Below, piece by piece: positions 28,335 through 38,669 of a DNA stretch of 64,000 bases. Position 1 is the first letter of the stretch; every line of letters starts with the position of its first letter. Source of the DNA: Hufsiella ginkgonis (GTDB lineage Bacteria; Bacteroidota; Bacteroidia; Sphingobacteriales; Sphingobacteriaceae); assembly GCF_009834915.1 (NCBI RefSeq), contig NZ_WVHS01000001.1, positions 186,001 to 250,000 on the forward strand, written 5' to 3'. The notes below the pieces were generated by a model. The model was not told where the DNA came from. It did no database searches and saw only the letters and a list, made by a program, of their open reading frames with translations. Position numbers and translations under genes: made by a program.

Positions 28335-29948
28335 TTAATCTACATTATCGTGCAGAAATGAGTTGTTCGGACGGATCTCGGTCTTCCCGTCTTCGCCGGA
28401 CAATGTAAACCTCGAAACCTGCGATTCTGACGAATGCGGAACCTGCGGGAGCGACATTTGTTTACGCTTATAAGCCGGTTCATTTTCCAGTTCCTGGAGG
28501 CCATTCGACGTGCGGAGCTTAATGCTCAGGTCCTTCAACCGCAGGATCCTGTCTTTCGACCGCTTTAACTGCTCTTCTACAGACTGGTCTGTTTTATGTT
28601 CGTCGGGATTATAAGCTTTCACCTCTTCCACCGGTTCAGGCTGCGGCGCTGCCACTTCCTCCTGCATCACCGGGAAGTGGAACTGTGTTTCCGTGATCTT
28701 CAGTTCTGCTTCTATCGAGGGCTCAGGCTGTGCGGCCGGTTCTTCATCCGTTAGTGTATGGCGTACAAGCTGGTCGGCAGATTTTTCTTCTACCGGTGCA
28801 TTTTTCTCGAAGAAACCGCCAAAAAGATCCGATTGAACTTCCGGGCGTTTTAAGACAGGCTCGTACGAAACTTCCTTTTCCTCGTTCGCCGGCTCGATAA
28901 ACGCGTTGTGTACCGGTTTCACCAGCGGCGCATTTTCGGGGGTAAGCAGGGAGATCTTTCGCTGCTGGCTTTTTTCTACCGCACGCTCTTCCATGGTCTG
29001 GAAACCGGTAGCGATAATGGTTACCGAGAGTTTTTCTCCAAGCGATTCGTCGATGCAATTCCCCCAGATCAGGTCGGCGGCAAGGCCCGCTTCCGACTGG
29101 ATGTAGTCTGTAATAATGCTCACTTCGTCCATCGAAACCTCTTTTGCACCCGAGCTGATATTCAGCAGGATATACCTTGCGCCTTCAATCTCATTGTCTT
29201 TAAGGAGCGGCGATGCCAGTGCGCCCTCCACCGCACGCAACGCACGGTTCTCGCCTTCGGCGGAAGAGCTGCCCATGATCGCCACACCGCTTTCCTGCAT
29301 TACGGTGCGCACGTCTTTAAAGTCGACGTTGATATACCCGGGGATGGTGATGATCTCCGCAATCCCTTTTGCGGCGGTCGTCAGTATGTTATCGGCCTGT
29401 GCAAATGCGGCGCTTAATGTAAGGTTACCGAATATTTCCCGAAGGCGGTCGTTAGAGATCACCAGGTAAGAGTCTACATACTTTTTAAACTCCCCGAGTC
29501 CTTCTTCCGCCTGGAGCTTCCGCCTTTTTCCTTCGAAAGAAAACGGCGTGGTAATGATCCCGACGGTCAATATATCCAGTTCTTTGGCGGCTTTGGCGAT
29601 GATCGGGCTTGCACCCGTACCGGTACCTCCACCCATCCCGGCGGTGATGAACAGCATCTTGGTATTGCTACCAAGCATTTGCTTTATTTCTTCGATATTC
29701 TCAATCGCCGAGTTCTTACCTACTTCGGGAATAGAGCCGGCACCCATCCCTTCGGTGAGGCTGGCACCCAGCTGCACTTTATTAGGAATCGGACTGAGCT
29801 CCAATGCCTGGGCATCGGTATTACAGATAATAAAGTCGACCCCTGTGATACCCTGACGGTACATATGGTTTACGGCATTACCACCGCCACCGCCCACACC
29901 GATCACCTTGATGATCGATGATTTTTCTTTGAGCATTTCAAACTGCAT
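28335..29948 (-). CDS. ftsZ: Cell division GTPase FtsZ
   Basis: FtsZ polymerises into the division ring. The 537 residues consist of the GTPase core (GVGGGGGNAVNHMY; tubulin signature GGGTGTG 106-112; T7 loop NVDFKDVRTVM), a long Pro/Glu-rich linker, and the C-terminal peptide NSFLHDNVD, which is the Bacteroidota version of the FtsA-binding tail. The long linker (about 180 residues) explains why it exceeds E. coli FtsZ (383). A 200-bp gap with a strong hairpin separates it from ftsA, so ftsZ may have its own expression control. Confidence 0.98.
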   Translation of the reverse strand: MQFEMLKEKSSIIKVIGVGGGGGNAVNHMYRQGITGVDFIICNTDAQALELSPIPNKVQLGASLTEGMGAGSIPEVGKNSAIENIEEIKQMLGSNTKMLFITAGMGGGTGTGASPIIAKAAKELDILTVGIITTPFSFEGKRRKLQAEEGLGEFKKYVDSYLVISNDRLREIFGNLTLSAAFAQADNILTTAAKGIAEIITIPGYINVDFKDVRTVMQESGVAIMGSSSAEGENRALRAVEGALASPLLKDNEIEGARYILLNISSGAKEVSMDEVSIITDYIQSEAGLAADLIWGNCIDESLGEKLSVTIIATGFQTMEERAVEKSQQRKISLLTPENAPLVKPVHNAFIEPANEEKEVSYEPVLKRPEVQSDLFGGFFEKNAPVEEKSADQLVRHTLTDEEPAAQPEPSIEAELKITETQFHFPVMQEEVAAPQPEPVEEVKAYNPDEHKTDQSVEEQLKRSKDRILRLKDLSIKLRTSNGLQELENEPAYKRKQMSLPQVPHSSESQVSRFTLSGEDGKTEIRPNNSFLHDNVD

Positions 29949-30070
29949 AATGTTTTATGTTAAGTAGAGTTAAGAACTGTGTGAGACCATTCCTGATGTA
30001 ATGATAGAAAATTTTCCACAAGGGTTTTTAACAATTGTTGGCATGTTGAAAACTTGTGGGGATGGTGACC

Positions 30071-30142
30071 AGTTTTCAGTGGTCAGTGGTCAGTTCCTTT
30101 AAAGCGTCATAAAGGAACTGACCACTGAAAACTGATCACTGT
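30071..30142. repeat. 19-bp inverted repeat of TCAGT words between ftsA and ftsZ
   Basis: Arms TCAGTGGTCAGTTCCTTTA (30083-30101) and its exact complement (30110-30128) enclose the 8-nt loop AAGCGTCA, flanked by further AGTTTTCAGT and ACTGATCACT words. The element ends about 7 bases from the ftsA stop codon. There is no T run on the minus strand, so it is not a classical terminator. The remaining roughly 120 bp up to ftsZ is AT-rich and without a gene. Confidence 0.85.
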
Positions 30143-30148
30143 TTCCTG

Positions 30149-31498
30149 CTAACTGATATAATCCTCATCCTTAATATCATCCTTGATAAATTTCGCCCCG
30201 CTTTGCAGGAGTTTATCAAAGAGCCCAAAGGACTTTTTGGATTTTTCCACGGGCTTCTGTTTTTCGGGCACGCCCTTGTAGCTTCCGGCTTCCTGGATGG
30301 CTTCCGCTTTCTGGATGCCTTTGATCAGCAGGCCGATACCGGTCGCGAACATCGGGCTTTTCAGCTCGTCGTAAATGTTTTTTGGCAGCACTTCGTTTTT
30401 CGCCAGGTGCTCGTTCGGGTAACCGATGCGCGAATCGAGGCCGGTTACATATTCCACCAGTTGCGAAAGGTGCTTCAGCTGGGAGCCGCCCCCCGTGATC
30501 ACGATGCCGGCAATGAGCTTCTTCTCGTAACCAGACGATTTTATTTCATAGTAAACATGCTCAATAATTTCTTCCATCCTGGCCTGGATCACATACGCAA
30601 GGTTTTTTACCGAGATCTCTTTCGGGTCGCGTCCGCGTAATCCCGGTACACAGATGATCTCGTTATCCCGGTTTTCATCGGCCAATGCCGAACCGAAACG
30701 GATCTTCAGCAACTCCGCCTGGTTGCGCATTACGGAACATCCTTCGCGGATATCTTCCGTTACGCTGTTACCGCCGAATGGAATAACCGCCGTGTGACGA
30801 ATGATGCCTTCATGAAAAATAGCCAGGTCGGTCGTACCGCCGCCAATATCTACCAATACCACGCCCGCTTCTTTTTCCTCATCGCTTAACACCGATTCCG
30901 ACGACGCCAGCGGCTCTAGGATTAGCTCCTGCGCCTCCAGCCCGGCATTACTTACACAGCGCAGGATATTTTTCACCGCGCTTACATGCCCGGAGATGAT
31001 ATGGAAATTCGCCTCCAGGCGCACACCCGCCATGCCGATCGGGTCTTTGATACCAGGCTCGTTATCAACGGTAAACTCCTGCGGGAGTACATGGATAATC
31101 TCCTCGCCGGGGGGCATTACCAGCTTGAACATGTCCTCGATCAGCTTGTCGATATCCTTACGTTGAATTTCGTTATTCAGGTCTTTACGCGTAAAAATCC
31201 CGCGATGCTGTAAACTTTTAATATGCTGACCGGCGATGCCCACATTTACGATACGAATATCGACGTTCGACTGCGATCCGGCTTCTTCAACCGCCTGGGC
31301 GATCCCCTGCACGGTTTTCTGGATATTGGAAACCACGCCGCGGGTCACCCCCGCCGATTCCGCCTTACCGATCCCTAATATTTCAATCTTCCCATGCGCG
31401 CTCCTACGACCTACCGTTACGCAGATCTTGGTCGTTCCAATATCCAACCCGACAACGATGGGCGAATTTTTAGCGGGGGCAGAAGTACTTTTTTCCAT
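30149..31498 (-). CDS. ftsA: Cell division protein FtsA
   Basis: This actin-like ATPase anchors FtsZ to the membrane. The 449 residues include the phosphate-1 motif VGLDIGTTKICV, the SHS2/1C domain, phosphate-2 VLVDIGGGTTDLAIF, and the adenosine region GIVITGGGSQLKHL. The C-terminus FGLFDKLLQSGAKFI is an amphipathic helix expected to bind the membrane, here followed by an acidic tail. It starts 11 bp after ftsQ. Confidence 0.97.
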   Translation of the reverse strand: MEKSTSAPAKNSPIVVGLDIGTTKICVTVGRRSAHGKIEILGIGKAESAGVTRGVVSNIQKTVQGIAQAVEEAGSQSNVDIRIVNVGIAGQHIKSLQHRGIFTRKDLNNEIQRKDIDKLIEDMFKLVMPPGEEIIHVLPQEFTVDNEPGIKDPIGMAGVRLEANFHIISGHVSAVKNILRCVSNAGLEAQELILEPLASSESVLSDEEKEAGVVLVDIGGGTTDLAIFHEGIIRHTAVIPFGGNSVTEDIREGCSVMRNQAELLKIRFGSALADENRDNEIICVPGLRGRDPKEISVKNLAYVIQARMEEIIEHVYYEIKSSGYEKKLIAGIVITGGGSQLKHLSQLVEYVTGLDSRIGYPNEHLAKNEVLPKNIYDELKSPMFATGIGLLIKGIQKAEAIQEAGSYKGVPEKQKPVEKSKKSFGLFDKLLQSGAKFIKDDIKDEDYIS

Positions 31499-31509
31499 AG
31501 TTCAAGGTA

Positions 31510-32394
31510 TTAGTGTTTTAAAGGTATTAGTGCGTTAGTTGTGTCTTTTGCATTCAGCCTGTTAGCTGTGGTGTCGGTCGAAAGCGAGTCGGCAATTGCG
31601 GATTTTAACAGGCTGTCTAAAGTATTTTTCTCACAAACCACCTGGTTTGCATACTTGATGTTAATTGTTTTGTAGGCATCCCAACCCACCAGCGGCAGGG
31701 CCTTTTTGTAGAATGCCAGCAGGTTCCTGAATTTCAGCGCCAGGTTCTCCGCGTTGCCGAGGATAATGCGGTGTTCGCCTACCCTTGGCACCATCTCTAT
31801 CTCGTTTTGCTGATTAACGTACAGCTGCTCGATCTGGTCGTTCCACAGGGTATCTTTTTCGATAAACTGCGCAACTGCGTACAGGTCGCGGCCGATCGGC
31901 GTATTCAGCGTATCTACACGTCCTGAAAAATGCTCCCCTATCAGCCCGTTTGCCGCCAGTACCCTTGCGGTAAAGTTGGCCGATGCCGGGATCTTATAAC
32001 CATTCCGGTCGATATAGAAATCCTGGTTCTCGCTGTTCAGGATCCGGATCAGCGGCTCCCGCTGTACGATGCCAATCTGCAGCACGCCATCCATATCGGC
32101 ATATACCTTCGCATCCGCGATGAAGGGGTTAGCCTTCAGCGCTTCCTCGAGCAGGTGGATATTGATCCTGCTTAGCAGGCTGCCGGTAACTTTTCCGTAA
32201 GTTGCCATCACGATCCGGTCGACCTCGGCACGTTCAATAAAGCTCTGCGTTCCGGGGATAGCCACTTTTACTTCGGTGCAGCGCACTTCGTTTTTCTTTA
32301 CCGAGATAAAGCTCATCAGCGCCACCAGCCCCGAGAGGCTAACCAGCCACGCGAAAGTGATCCCCACCAATTTCCAGTTGATCCGTTTAAGCAT
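31510..32394 (-). CDS. ftsQ: Cell division protein FtsQ
   Basis: The 294-residue bitopic protein has a short cytosolic N-terminus, one membrane span (about residues 8-32, LVGITFAWLVSLSGLVALMSF), a POTRA domain (about 43-120: VKVAIPGTQSFIERAEVDRIV through GVLQIGIVQREPLIRI) and the FtsQ beta domain (FYIDRNGYKIPASANF). It links early ring components to septal synthesis. Its start overlaps the end of murC by 8 bp. Confidence 0.93.
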   Translation of the reverse strand: MLKRINWKLVGITFAWLVSLSGLVALMSFISVKKNEVRCTEVKVAIPGTQSFIERAEVDRIVMATYGKVTGSLLSRINIHLLEEALKANPFIADAKVYADMDGVLQIGIVQREPLIRILNSENQDFYIDRNGYKIPASANFTARVLAANGLIGEHFSGRVDTLNTPIGRDLYAVAQFIEKDTLWNDQIEQLYVNQQNEIEMVPRVGEHRIILGNAENLALKFRNLLAFYKKALPLVGWDAYKTINIKYANQVVCEKNTLDSLLKSAIADSLSTDTTANRLNAKDTTNALIPLKH

Positions 32395-33742
32395 GGCTGA
32401 GTATATCTTTTAACGGTGCAACCATTGTATCAATATCTCCGGCTCCCACAGTTAACAGCAGCGCAGGCTGTTGTTCGTCTACCAACTGAAGCGCTTCTAT
32501 CTTACTGCAAAGCTGTTTTTGCGGGGCGGTGATCTTTTCGAGAATCAGCGCCGAAGTAACCCCTTCAATAGGAAGCTCCCTTGCGGGGTAAATGTCAAGC
32601 ATTACAAGATTATCCACCATGCTCAGCACTTCTGCAAAACCATCCGCGAAATCGCGCGTACGCGAGAACAGGTGCGGCTGGAAGATCGCGGTCAGCTTCC
32701 GGGAAGGGTATAAACTTTTCACTGCCGTGATGCAAGCCCTGAGTTCTTCCGGGTGATGCGCATAATCGTCGATATACACATGTTCATCGGTCCTCACAAT
32801 GTATTCAAACCGGCGTTTCACACCTTTAAAGCTTTCCAAAGCGGCTTTTATTTTCGACGGTGAAATCCCCAGCAGGAGCGCCACTTTAGCTGCAGCAAGT
32901 GAATTTTCGATGTTATGAAGCCCGGGAAGGCCCGAACGGATCCCGGTGATCTTTTCGTCCGGCGATTCCACGTCAAAATAGAAGCTCCCGTTGGCGATAC
33001 TCACGTTGGCAGCATGCACCCCGGCCGCTTCTGTCGCCGAGTAGGTGATGCCCTCTTCAAGCGGCAGCCCGGCGCGGCGGATCAGCGTTCCGCCCGGTTT
33101 CACCTGCGAAGCGAATAACCTGAAAGATTCCGCCAGGTGTTCCTTATCCCCGTAAATATCCAGGTGATCGGCATCCATCGACGTAATTACCGCAATGTCC
33201 GGGTACAGGGTAAGAAAAGAGCGATCGTACTCGTCTGCTTCAACCACCACCACGTTATTATCGCCAAACAGTACATTTGCATTATAGTTAGCCGCGATAC
33301 CGCCCAGGAAGGCGGAACAATCATACCCCGTATGCTTCAGGATATGAGCGATCATACAGGAGGTGGTGGTTTTGCCATGGGTGCCTGCTACGGCGATGGT
33401 GAACATCCCGCGGCTAATGATGCCCAGCACTTCCGAGCGCTTCTTAACCGCGAACCCGGCATTCCTGAAATAATGCAGCAATGCCGAACCGGGAGGCATG
33501 GCCGGGGTAAAGATCACCAGCTTGGTATCATCCGGGATCCGGAACTCTTCCGGGATCACCGACTCGGCATCTTCAAATACAATGCTGATTCCCTCGGCTA
33601 TCAAACTGTCTGTCAGGCTGGTTGGGGTACGGTCGTAGCCGCTCACCCCGCATCCGCGCCTGCGGAAATAGCGGGCAAGGCCGCTCATCCCGATCCCGCC
33701 TATGCCAGCCAGGTATACAGATCTGATATTACCCGGCTCCAT
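32387..33742 (-). CDS. murC: UDP-N-acetylmuramate--L-alanine ligase
   Basis: MurC adds the first amino acid to UDP-MurNAc. The 451-residue Mur ligase starts with a Rossmann UDP site (YLAGIGGIGMSGLARYF), then the ATP loop AGTHGKTTT (119-127), the Mg/central-domain signature VVEADEYDRSFL and the C-terminal YIDDYAHHPEELRA. It overlaps both murG (14 bp) and ftsQ (8 bp), consistent with tight translational coupling. Confidence 0.98.
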   Translation of the reverse strand: MEPGNIRSVYLAGIGGIGMSGLARYFRRRGCGVSGYDRTPTSLTDSLIAEGISIVFEDAESVIPEEFRIPDDTKLVIFTPAMPPGSALLHYFRNAGFAVKKRSEVLGIISRGMFTIAVAGTHGKTTTSCMIAHILKHTGYDCSAFLGGIAANYNANVLFGDNNVVVVEADEYDRSFLTLYPDIAVITSMDADHLDIYGDKEHLAESFRLFASQVKPGGTLIRRAGLPLEEGITYSATEAAGVHAANVSIANGSFYFDVESPDEKITGIRSGLPGLHNIENSLAAAKVALLLGISPSKIKAALESFKGVKRRFEYIVRTDEHVYIDDYAHHPEELRACITAVKSLYPSRKLTAIFQPHLFSRTRDFADGFAEVLSMVDNLVMLDIYPARELPIEGVTSALILEKITAPQKQLCSKIEALQLVDEQQPALLLTVGAGDIDTMVAPLKDILSHA

Positions 33743-34844
33743 GCTGTTTTACGAGTTTAAGTACTTCATTTGCGATTACTTCATCCGCCATCGGCAAGGC
33801 CAGCTTACCGATCCGTTCGCCCAGCTGTACACATTTTTCCGGGTCGCCTAATACCTGTAAAGCCGTATCCACCAATTTATTTTCCGCTTCCGCGTCAGTT
33901 ACCAATACGGTAGCATCATTTTTTACCAGGGCCAGCGCGTTCTTTGTCTGGTGGTCTTCTGCCACATTCGGCGAGGGTACCAGGATCACCGGTTTCTTTA
34001 CGATACACAGCTCAGCGATCGTTCCGGCGCCGGCGCGGGAGATGATCACATCCGCCATTGCGTAAGCCAGGTCCATGCGCTGCAGGAACTCGAGTACGCG
34101 GATTCGCAGGTCTTTTGGCTGGTTGCCCACTTTCTCGATAATTCCTTTATAATAGAACTTACCGGTCTGCCAGATCAGCTGCACGTCTGCGGCCATGATC
34201 TTCTCCAGCCCGGCCAGCACACTCGCATTCAGCGTTCGGGCGCCCAGGCTTCCGCCGGTTACCAGGATCGTTCTCTTTTCGGCAGACAAACCAAAGAAGG
34301 CTGCCGCTTCCCCGCGTTTCCCGGCGATATCCACTGATTCCGAGCGTACGGGATTCCCGGTGATCATGATCGCTGCAGGCGGGAAGAACTGCTCCATTCC
34401 ATCAAATGCCACGCAGATCCTGGCCGCCTTCTTTGCCAGCCACTTATTGGTGATCCCTGCGTATGAATTTTGTTCCTGTATCAGGTACGGCACTTTCATT
34501 TGCCCGGCCGCAAACAACAGCGGGCCGGAGGCATAACCACCAACACCCACCGCCACATCAGGTTTGAACGACTTGATGACCGACCGGGCTTTCAGCACAC
34601 TGCTTATAATTTTATAAGGCAGCAGGATGTTCTTAAACAGTTGTTTCCGTTGGAAACCCTGGATATCCAGCCCGATGACCTGGTAGCCGGCTGCAGGTAC
34701 GCGTTCCATCTCCATCCTGCCAATGGCGCCTACAAACAGGATCTCTGTTTCCGGTTCCAGGCGCTTCAGTGCATCCGCAATGGCAACCGCGGGGAAAATA
34801 TGTCCCCCGGTCCCTCCCCCGCTTATGATCACTTTCTTTGGCAT
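33729..34844 (-). CDS. murG: UDP-GlcNAc transferase making lipid II
   Basis: MurG is the GT28 glycosyltransferase that adds GlcNAc to lipid I on the inner membrane. The 371 residues show the N-terminal GGGTGGHIFPAVAIADAL loop, VGVGGYASGPLLFAA, the C-domain donor site LVTGGSLGARTLN, and IISRAGAGTIAELC. ftsW ends 4 bp upstream, and its 3' end overlaps the start of murC. Confidence 0.98.
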   Translation of the reverse strand: MPKKVIISGGGTGGHIFPAVAIADALKRLEPETEILFVGAIGRMEMERVPAAGYQVIGLDIQGFQRKQLFKNILLPYKIISSVLKARSVIKSFKPDVAVGVGGYASGPLLFAAGQMKVPYLIQEQNSYAGITNKWLAKKAARICVAFDGMEQFFPPAAIMITGNPVRSESVDIAGKRGEAAAFFGLSAEKRTILVTGGSLGARTLNASVLAGLEKIMAADVQLIWQTGKFYYKGIIEKVGNQPKDLRIRVLEFLQRMDLAYAMADVIISRAGAGTIAELCIVKKPVILVPSPNVAEDHQTKNALALVKNDATVLVTDAEAENKLVDTALQVLGDPEKCVQLGERIGKLALPMADEVIANEVLKLVKQHGAG

Positions 34845-34848
34845 TGTC

Positions 34849-36045
34849 TTATCCCATTGCGGGGATCTCCCCTACAATTATTTTATTCCTATTACCCGCA
34901 GCCGGCTTTTTCTCCGGTACGTCCAACCCTTTTTTTTCTTCGATGTCGCGGCTCACGCTCAGGATAATCCCGAACGCCACGCTGGTGAACAGGATAGAAG
35001 TTCCCCCCATACTCACCAGCGGTAAAGGGACCCCGGTTACCGGTCCTAATCCAACCGCTACTGCCATGTTGGCGAAAGCCTGGATGGTGAGGCTAAAACT
35101 AAGCCCGGCCGCCAGCAGCGCTCCAAACGCTTTGGGACTATGAGTTACGATCAAAACGCATCGATACAAGAAAACGAGGTAGAGCAGCACCAGCACAAGC
35201 CCGCCTACAAGCCCCCATTCTTCAACGATCACGGCAAACACAAAGTCAGAGTAAGGATGCGGCAGGAAGTTACGCTGCGTACTGTTGCCAGGCCCTTTTC
35301 CCAGGATCCCGCCGGTGGCTATCGCGATCTTCGACTGGTTTGCCTGGAAAGACTTATCCGGATCGGCCTTTTCAGGGTGTATAAAGGCCTGCACCCTCGA
35401 AATATAGGTTTGCCTTCTCGACCCGAGCAGGATCACCCCGGTAAGCAGCACCATCCCCGCAAGGCATACGATCAGGATCTGGCGTATGCTGATACGGCCG
35501 ACAATTAGCAGTAAAATGCTCACGCCGAAAAGCATGAGCGCGGTAGACAGGTTGGCTAACGCGATTAAAATAAAAACGATGCACACAGAGCCCATTATCG
35601 GGATAAATGCCTTGTTCACGTCCTTTATATTTTCCTGTTTCCGGGTAAGTGTCCTTGCCAGGAAGGTGATCAGCGCCAGCTTCGCCAGGTCGGAGGTCTG
35701 GAACGTCTGGTTGATCACCGGGATGGTTACCCAACGGCTCGCATCATTCACATGGTTACCGAATATCAGCGTATACAGCAGCAACGGTATGGTGATCACC
35801 ATCAGCACTTTCGAAATGCCGGCATAATAACGGTAATCCAGCAGGTGCGAAAAATACATCAGGGCCAGGCCACCGACGATCATCACCAGGTGTTTCACCA
35901 GGTATTGCTCGGCCGACTTGTCATTTTTGTAGGCGATGGTCCCGGTCGAGCTGTAGATCGCCATCAATGAAAGGATCGAAAGCAGGATCACGATCAGCCA
36001 TATCCAGCGGTCACCTTTGGTTCTGTCGAGTATCTTTTTTATCAT
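34849..36045 (-). CDS. ftsW: Division septum peptidoglycan polymerase FtsW
   Basis: This SEDS-family glycosyltransferase has about ten membrane spans in 398 residues and works with the FtsI transpeptidase encoded in the same operon. Visible motifs are LDYRYYAGISK, the SEDS loop DPDKSFQANQSKIAIATGG, and the signature AVGLGPVTGVPLPLVSMGGTSIL. It is preceded by murD with 28 bp between them. Confidence 0.96.
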   Translation of the reverse strand: MIKKILDRTKGDRWIWLIVILLSILSLMAIYSSTGTIAYKNDKSAEQYLVKHLVMIVGGLALMYFSHLLDYRYYAGISKVLMVITIPLLLYTLIFGNHVNDASRWVTIPVINQTFQTSDLAKLALITFLARTLTRKQENIKDVNKAFIPIMGSVCIVFILIALANLSTALMLFGVSILLLIVGRISIRQILIVCLAGMVLLTGVILLGSRRQTYISRVQAFIHPEKADPDKSFQANQSKIAIATGGILGKGPGNSTQRNFLPHPYSDFVFAVIVEEWGLVGGLVLVLLYLVFLYRCVLIVTHSPKAFGALLAAGLSFSLTIQAFANMAVAVGLGPVTGVPLPLVSMGGTSILFTSVAFGIILSVSRDIEEKKGLDVPEKKPAAGNRNKIIVGEIPAMG

Positions 36046-36073
36046 GTTCTTTCCTTTTAACTGTTGGTTCTCC

Positions 36074-37426
36074 CTACAATTCCTTCACCGCCTGCTTAAA
36101 CTGCTCACCGCGGTCTTCATAATTCCTGAACAGGTCAAAACTTGCACAGGCTGGAGAAAGCAGCACGGTATCGCCTTTCTTTGCCATATGGAAAGCGATC
36201 TGTGTCGCTTCCTTTGCGGAGAAAGTATTTACGATCATGTCTACATCTTCTTCAAAGGCGTCGTGGATGCGCTTAGTGTCCTTGCCTAAGCAAACGATAG
36301 CGCGCACCTTGGTTTTAACGAGCTCTTTCAGCATCGAGTAGTCGTTCCCCTTGTCAACGCCGCCCAGGATAAGGATCACGCTGGGTGAAACGCTTTCGAG
36401 GGCGTACCAGGTAGAGTTAACGTTGGTGGCTTTCGAGTCGTTAATAAAATCGATTCCAGAAATGCGGGCTACGAATTCGAGCCGGTGCTCGATACCCGTA
36501 AAGTTGCTCATACTTTCGCGGATGGTTTGGTTACGAAGCTCGAGAACTTTTGCTGTGATACCGGACGCCATAGAATTGTAGATGTTGTGCTTACCCTGAA
36601 GGGCTAGGTCGTTAACTGACATGTTGAAGGAGTTATGATTGTTTAGGTTTATTACAAGGTCGTTATTTTCGAGCCAGGCGCCCGATGTGAGGGTATTGGT
36701 GATCGAAAACGGGTACGCGGTCGCTTTAACGGGATGCCTTTGCATTCCTGCAATGGTTTCCGGGTCGTCTGCGCAGTAGATAAAAACGTCGTCGCTGGTT
36801 TGGTTCTGCAGGATCCGGAACTTGGAATCCGCGTAATTCTCCATGTTATATTCGTACCGGTCCAGGTGGTCGGGAGTAATGTTTAACAACACCGCGATAT
36901 CCGCTTTAAACCGGTACATATCGTCGAGCATAAAGCTGCTGATTTCCAGCACATAATATCCGAACGATTCGGTGGCCACCTGTTTGGCGAAACTCTTCCC
37001 GATATTTCCGGCAAGGCCGACGTTCACACCCGCATTTTTCAGGATATGGTAGGTGAGCATGGTGGTGGTCGACTTGCCATTAGACCCGGTGATACAGATC
37101 ATCTTGGCATCCGTATACCGGGCCGCAAACTCGATCTCCGAGATCACCGGCACCGCTTTCTCCACCAGTTTCTTTATCATCGGCGCCTTCGACGGGATAC
37201 CAGGGCTCTTCACTACTTCGGCTGCTGCCAGGATGCGCTCCTCGGTGTGTGTGCCTTCTTCGTAGGCGATACCAAGGGAGTCGAGCTCCTGCTTGTATTT
37301 GTCACCGATGCTGCCGAGATCGGAAACAAACACGTCATATCCCTGCTGCCGGGCAAGCACAGCTGCGCCGGTCCCGCTTTCGCCGGCCCCGAGCACCACC
37401 AATAACTTTTTCGCAGCGCTTGACAT
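36074..37426 (-). CDS. murD: UDP-MurNAc-L-alanine--D-glutamate ligase
   Basis: MurD adds D-glutamate to the precursor. The 450 residues contain the UDP-binding Rossmann start VVLGAGESGTGAAVLA, the ATP loop TGSNGKSTTT (113-122), NITPDHLDRYEYNMENY, and the C-terminal domain INDSKATNVNSTWYALES. It begins one base after the mraY stop codon. Confidence 0.97.
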   Translation of the reverse strand: MSSAAKKLLVVLGAGESGTGAAVLARQQGYDVFVSDLGSIGDKYKQELDSLGIAYEEGTHTEERILAAAEVVKSPGIPSKAPMIKKLVEKAVPVISEIEFAARYTDAKMICITGSNGKSTTTMLTYHILKNAGVNVGLAGNIGKSFAKQVATESFGYYVLEISSFMLDDMYRFKADIAVLLNITPDHLDRYEYNMENYADSKFRILQNQTSDDVFIYCADDPETIAGMQRHPVKATAYPFSITNTLTSGAWLENNDLVINLNNHNSFNMSVNDLALQGKHNIYNSMASGITAKVLELRNQTIRESMSNFTGIEHRLEFVARISGIDFINDSKATNVNSTWYALESVSPSVILILGGVDKGNDYSMLKELVKTKVRAIVCLGKDTKRIHDAFEEDVDMIVNTFSAKEATQIAFHMAKKGDTVLLSPACASFDLFRNYEDRGEQFKQAVKEL

Positions 37427-37427
37427 T

Positions 37428-38669
37428 TTATCTCAGTTTCAATGTTACAATGGTAATAATGGCCAGGATGATCCCTACGATCCAGAACCGCGTAACGATC
37501 TTAGCCTCGTGGTAACCCTTTTTCTGGTAGTGATGATGCAGCGGGGCCATCAGGAAGACGCGTCGTCCTTCCCCGAACTTCTTTTTCGTGTATTTGAACC
37601 AGGAAACCTGGATCATGACCGAAATGTTCTCGACCATGAACACACCACAGAGAATTGGGATCAGGAGCTCTTTGCGAATCATAATGGCAAATGCCGCAAT
37701 GATGCCCCCGATCGCCAGGCTCCCTGTATCGCCCATAAATACCTGGGCCGGGTAAGAATTGTACCACAGGAATCCCACACAGGCACCCACGAATGCACCG
37801 GCGAAGATCACCAGCTCACCGGAGTAAGGGATGTACATAATATTTAAGTATTCGGCGGTTATGGCATTACCCGATACATATGCGAGTACGGCGAGCGTGA
37901 TACCGATAATGGCCGAGGTTCCCGTCGCCAATCCGTCGATCCCGTCCGTGAGGTTCGCCCCATTGGAGATGAACGTAACGATGAAGATCACAAACAGCAG
38001 GAAAACCATGAGCGCATATTTCTCATATCCTTCCCCGAGGAATTTCAACACCTTTGCGTAGTCGAATTCATTGTTCTTATAAAAAGGGATATTGGTCTTG
38101 GTCGACTTTACATTCTGTGTATAAAAATATTCCGAGCCGCGCTGGTGCACTTCAAGCGGGGCGATGTTGGCCGTAGGCAGGGTTACCTGCTGCCGCACGA
38201 CGATGCTCGGGTGGAAATACATCGTCCAGCCGATAATAATGGCCAGTCCTACCTGCCCAAGGATCTTAAATCTTCCGGCGAGGCCTTCCTTATCTTTTTT
38301 GAATACCTTAATATAGTCGTCGATAAAGCCGATCACTCCCATCCAAACGGTGGTAATGATCATCAGTACGATGTAGATGTTGCTAATTTTCGCGAAAAGA
38401 AGCGTAGGTACCAGGATACCCATCAGGATAATGATCCCGCCCATGGTGGGTGTGCCCTGTTTTTGCATCTGGCCTTCCAGGCCGAGGTTGCGTACCGACT
38501 CGCCTACCTGTTTCGCGCGGAGAAAACGGATCAGCCTGTCGCCGTATACCGTAGTAATGATCAGCGAAAGGATCACCGCCATACCGGTACGGAAAGAGAT
38601 ATACTGGAACACACCGGCTCCGGGGATATCAAATTGTTTGTCTAACCAAAGAAACAGGTAGTATAGCAT
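37428..38669 (-). CDS. mraY: Phospho-N-acetylmuramoyl-pentapeptide-transferase
   Basis: MraY transfers phospho-MurNAc-pentapeptide to undecaprenyl phosphate, forming lipid I. The 413-residue polytopic protein has the catalytic sequences [32 protein letters not shown] and [12 protein letters not shown], and the late loop [11 protein letters not shown]. It is about 50 residues longer than E. coli MraY because of a hydrophilic insert (roughly residues 155-215, [12 protein letters not shown]...), a feature I recall as common in Bacteroidota. Its ATG shares one base with the murE stop (TGATG). Confidence 0.98.
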   Translation of the reverse strand: MLYYLFLWLDKQFDIPGAGVFQYISFRTGMAVILSLIITTVYGDRLIRFLRAKQVGESVRNLGLEGQMQKQGTPTMGGIIILMGILVPTLLFAKISNIYIVLMIITTVWMGVIGFIDDYIKVFKKDKEGLAGRFKILGQVGLAIIIGWTMYFHPSIVVRQQVTLPTANIAPLEVHQRGSEYFYTQNVKSTKTNIPFYKNNEFDYAKVLKFLGEGYEKYALMVFLLFVIFIVTFISNGANLTDGIDGLATGTSAIIGITLAVLAYVSGNAITAEYLNIMYIPYSGELVIFAGAFVGACVGFLWYNSYPAQVFMGDTGSLAIGGIIAAFAIMIRKELLIPILCGVFMVENISVMIQVSWFKYTKKKFGEGRRVFLMAPLHHHYQKKGYHEAKIVTRFWIVGIILAIITIVTLKLR

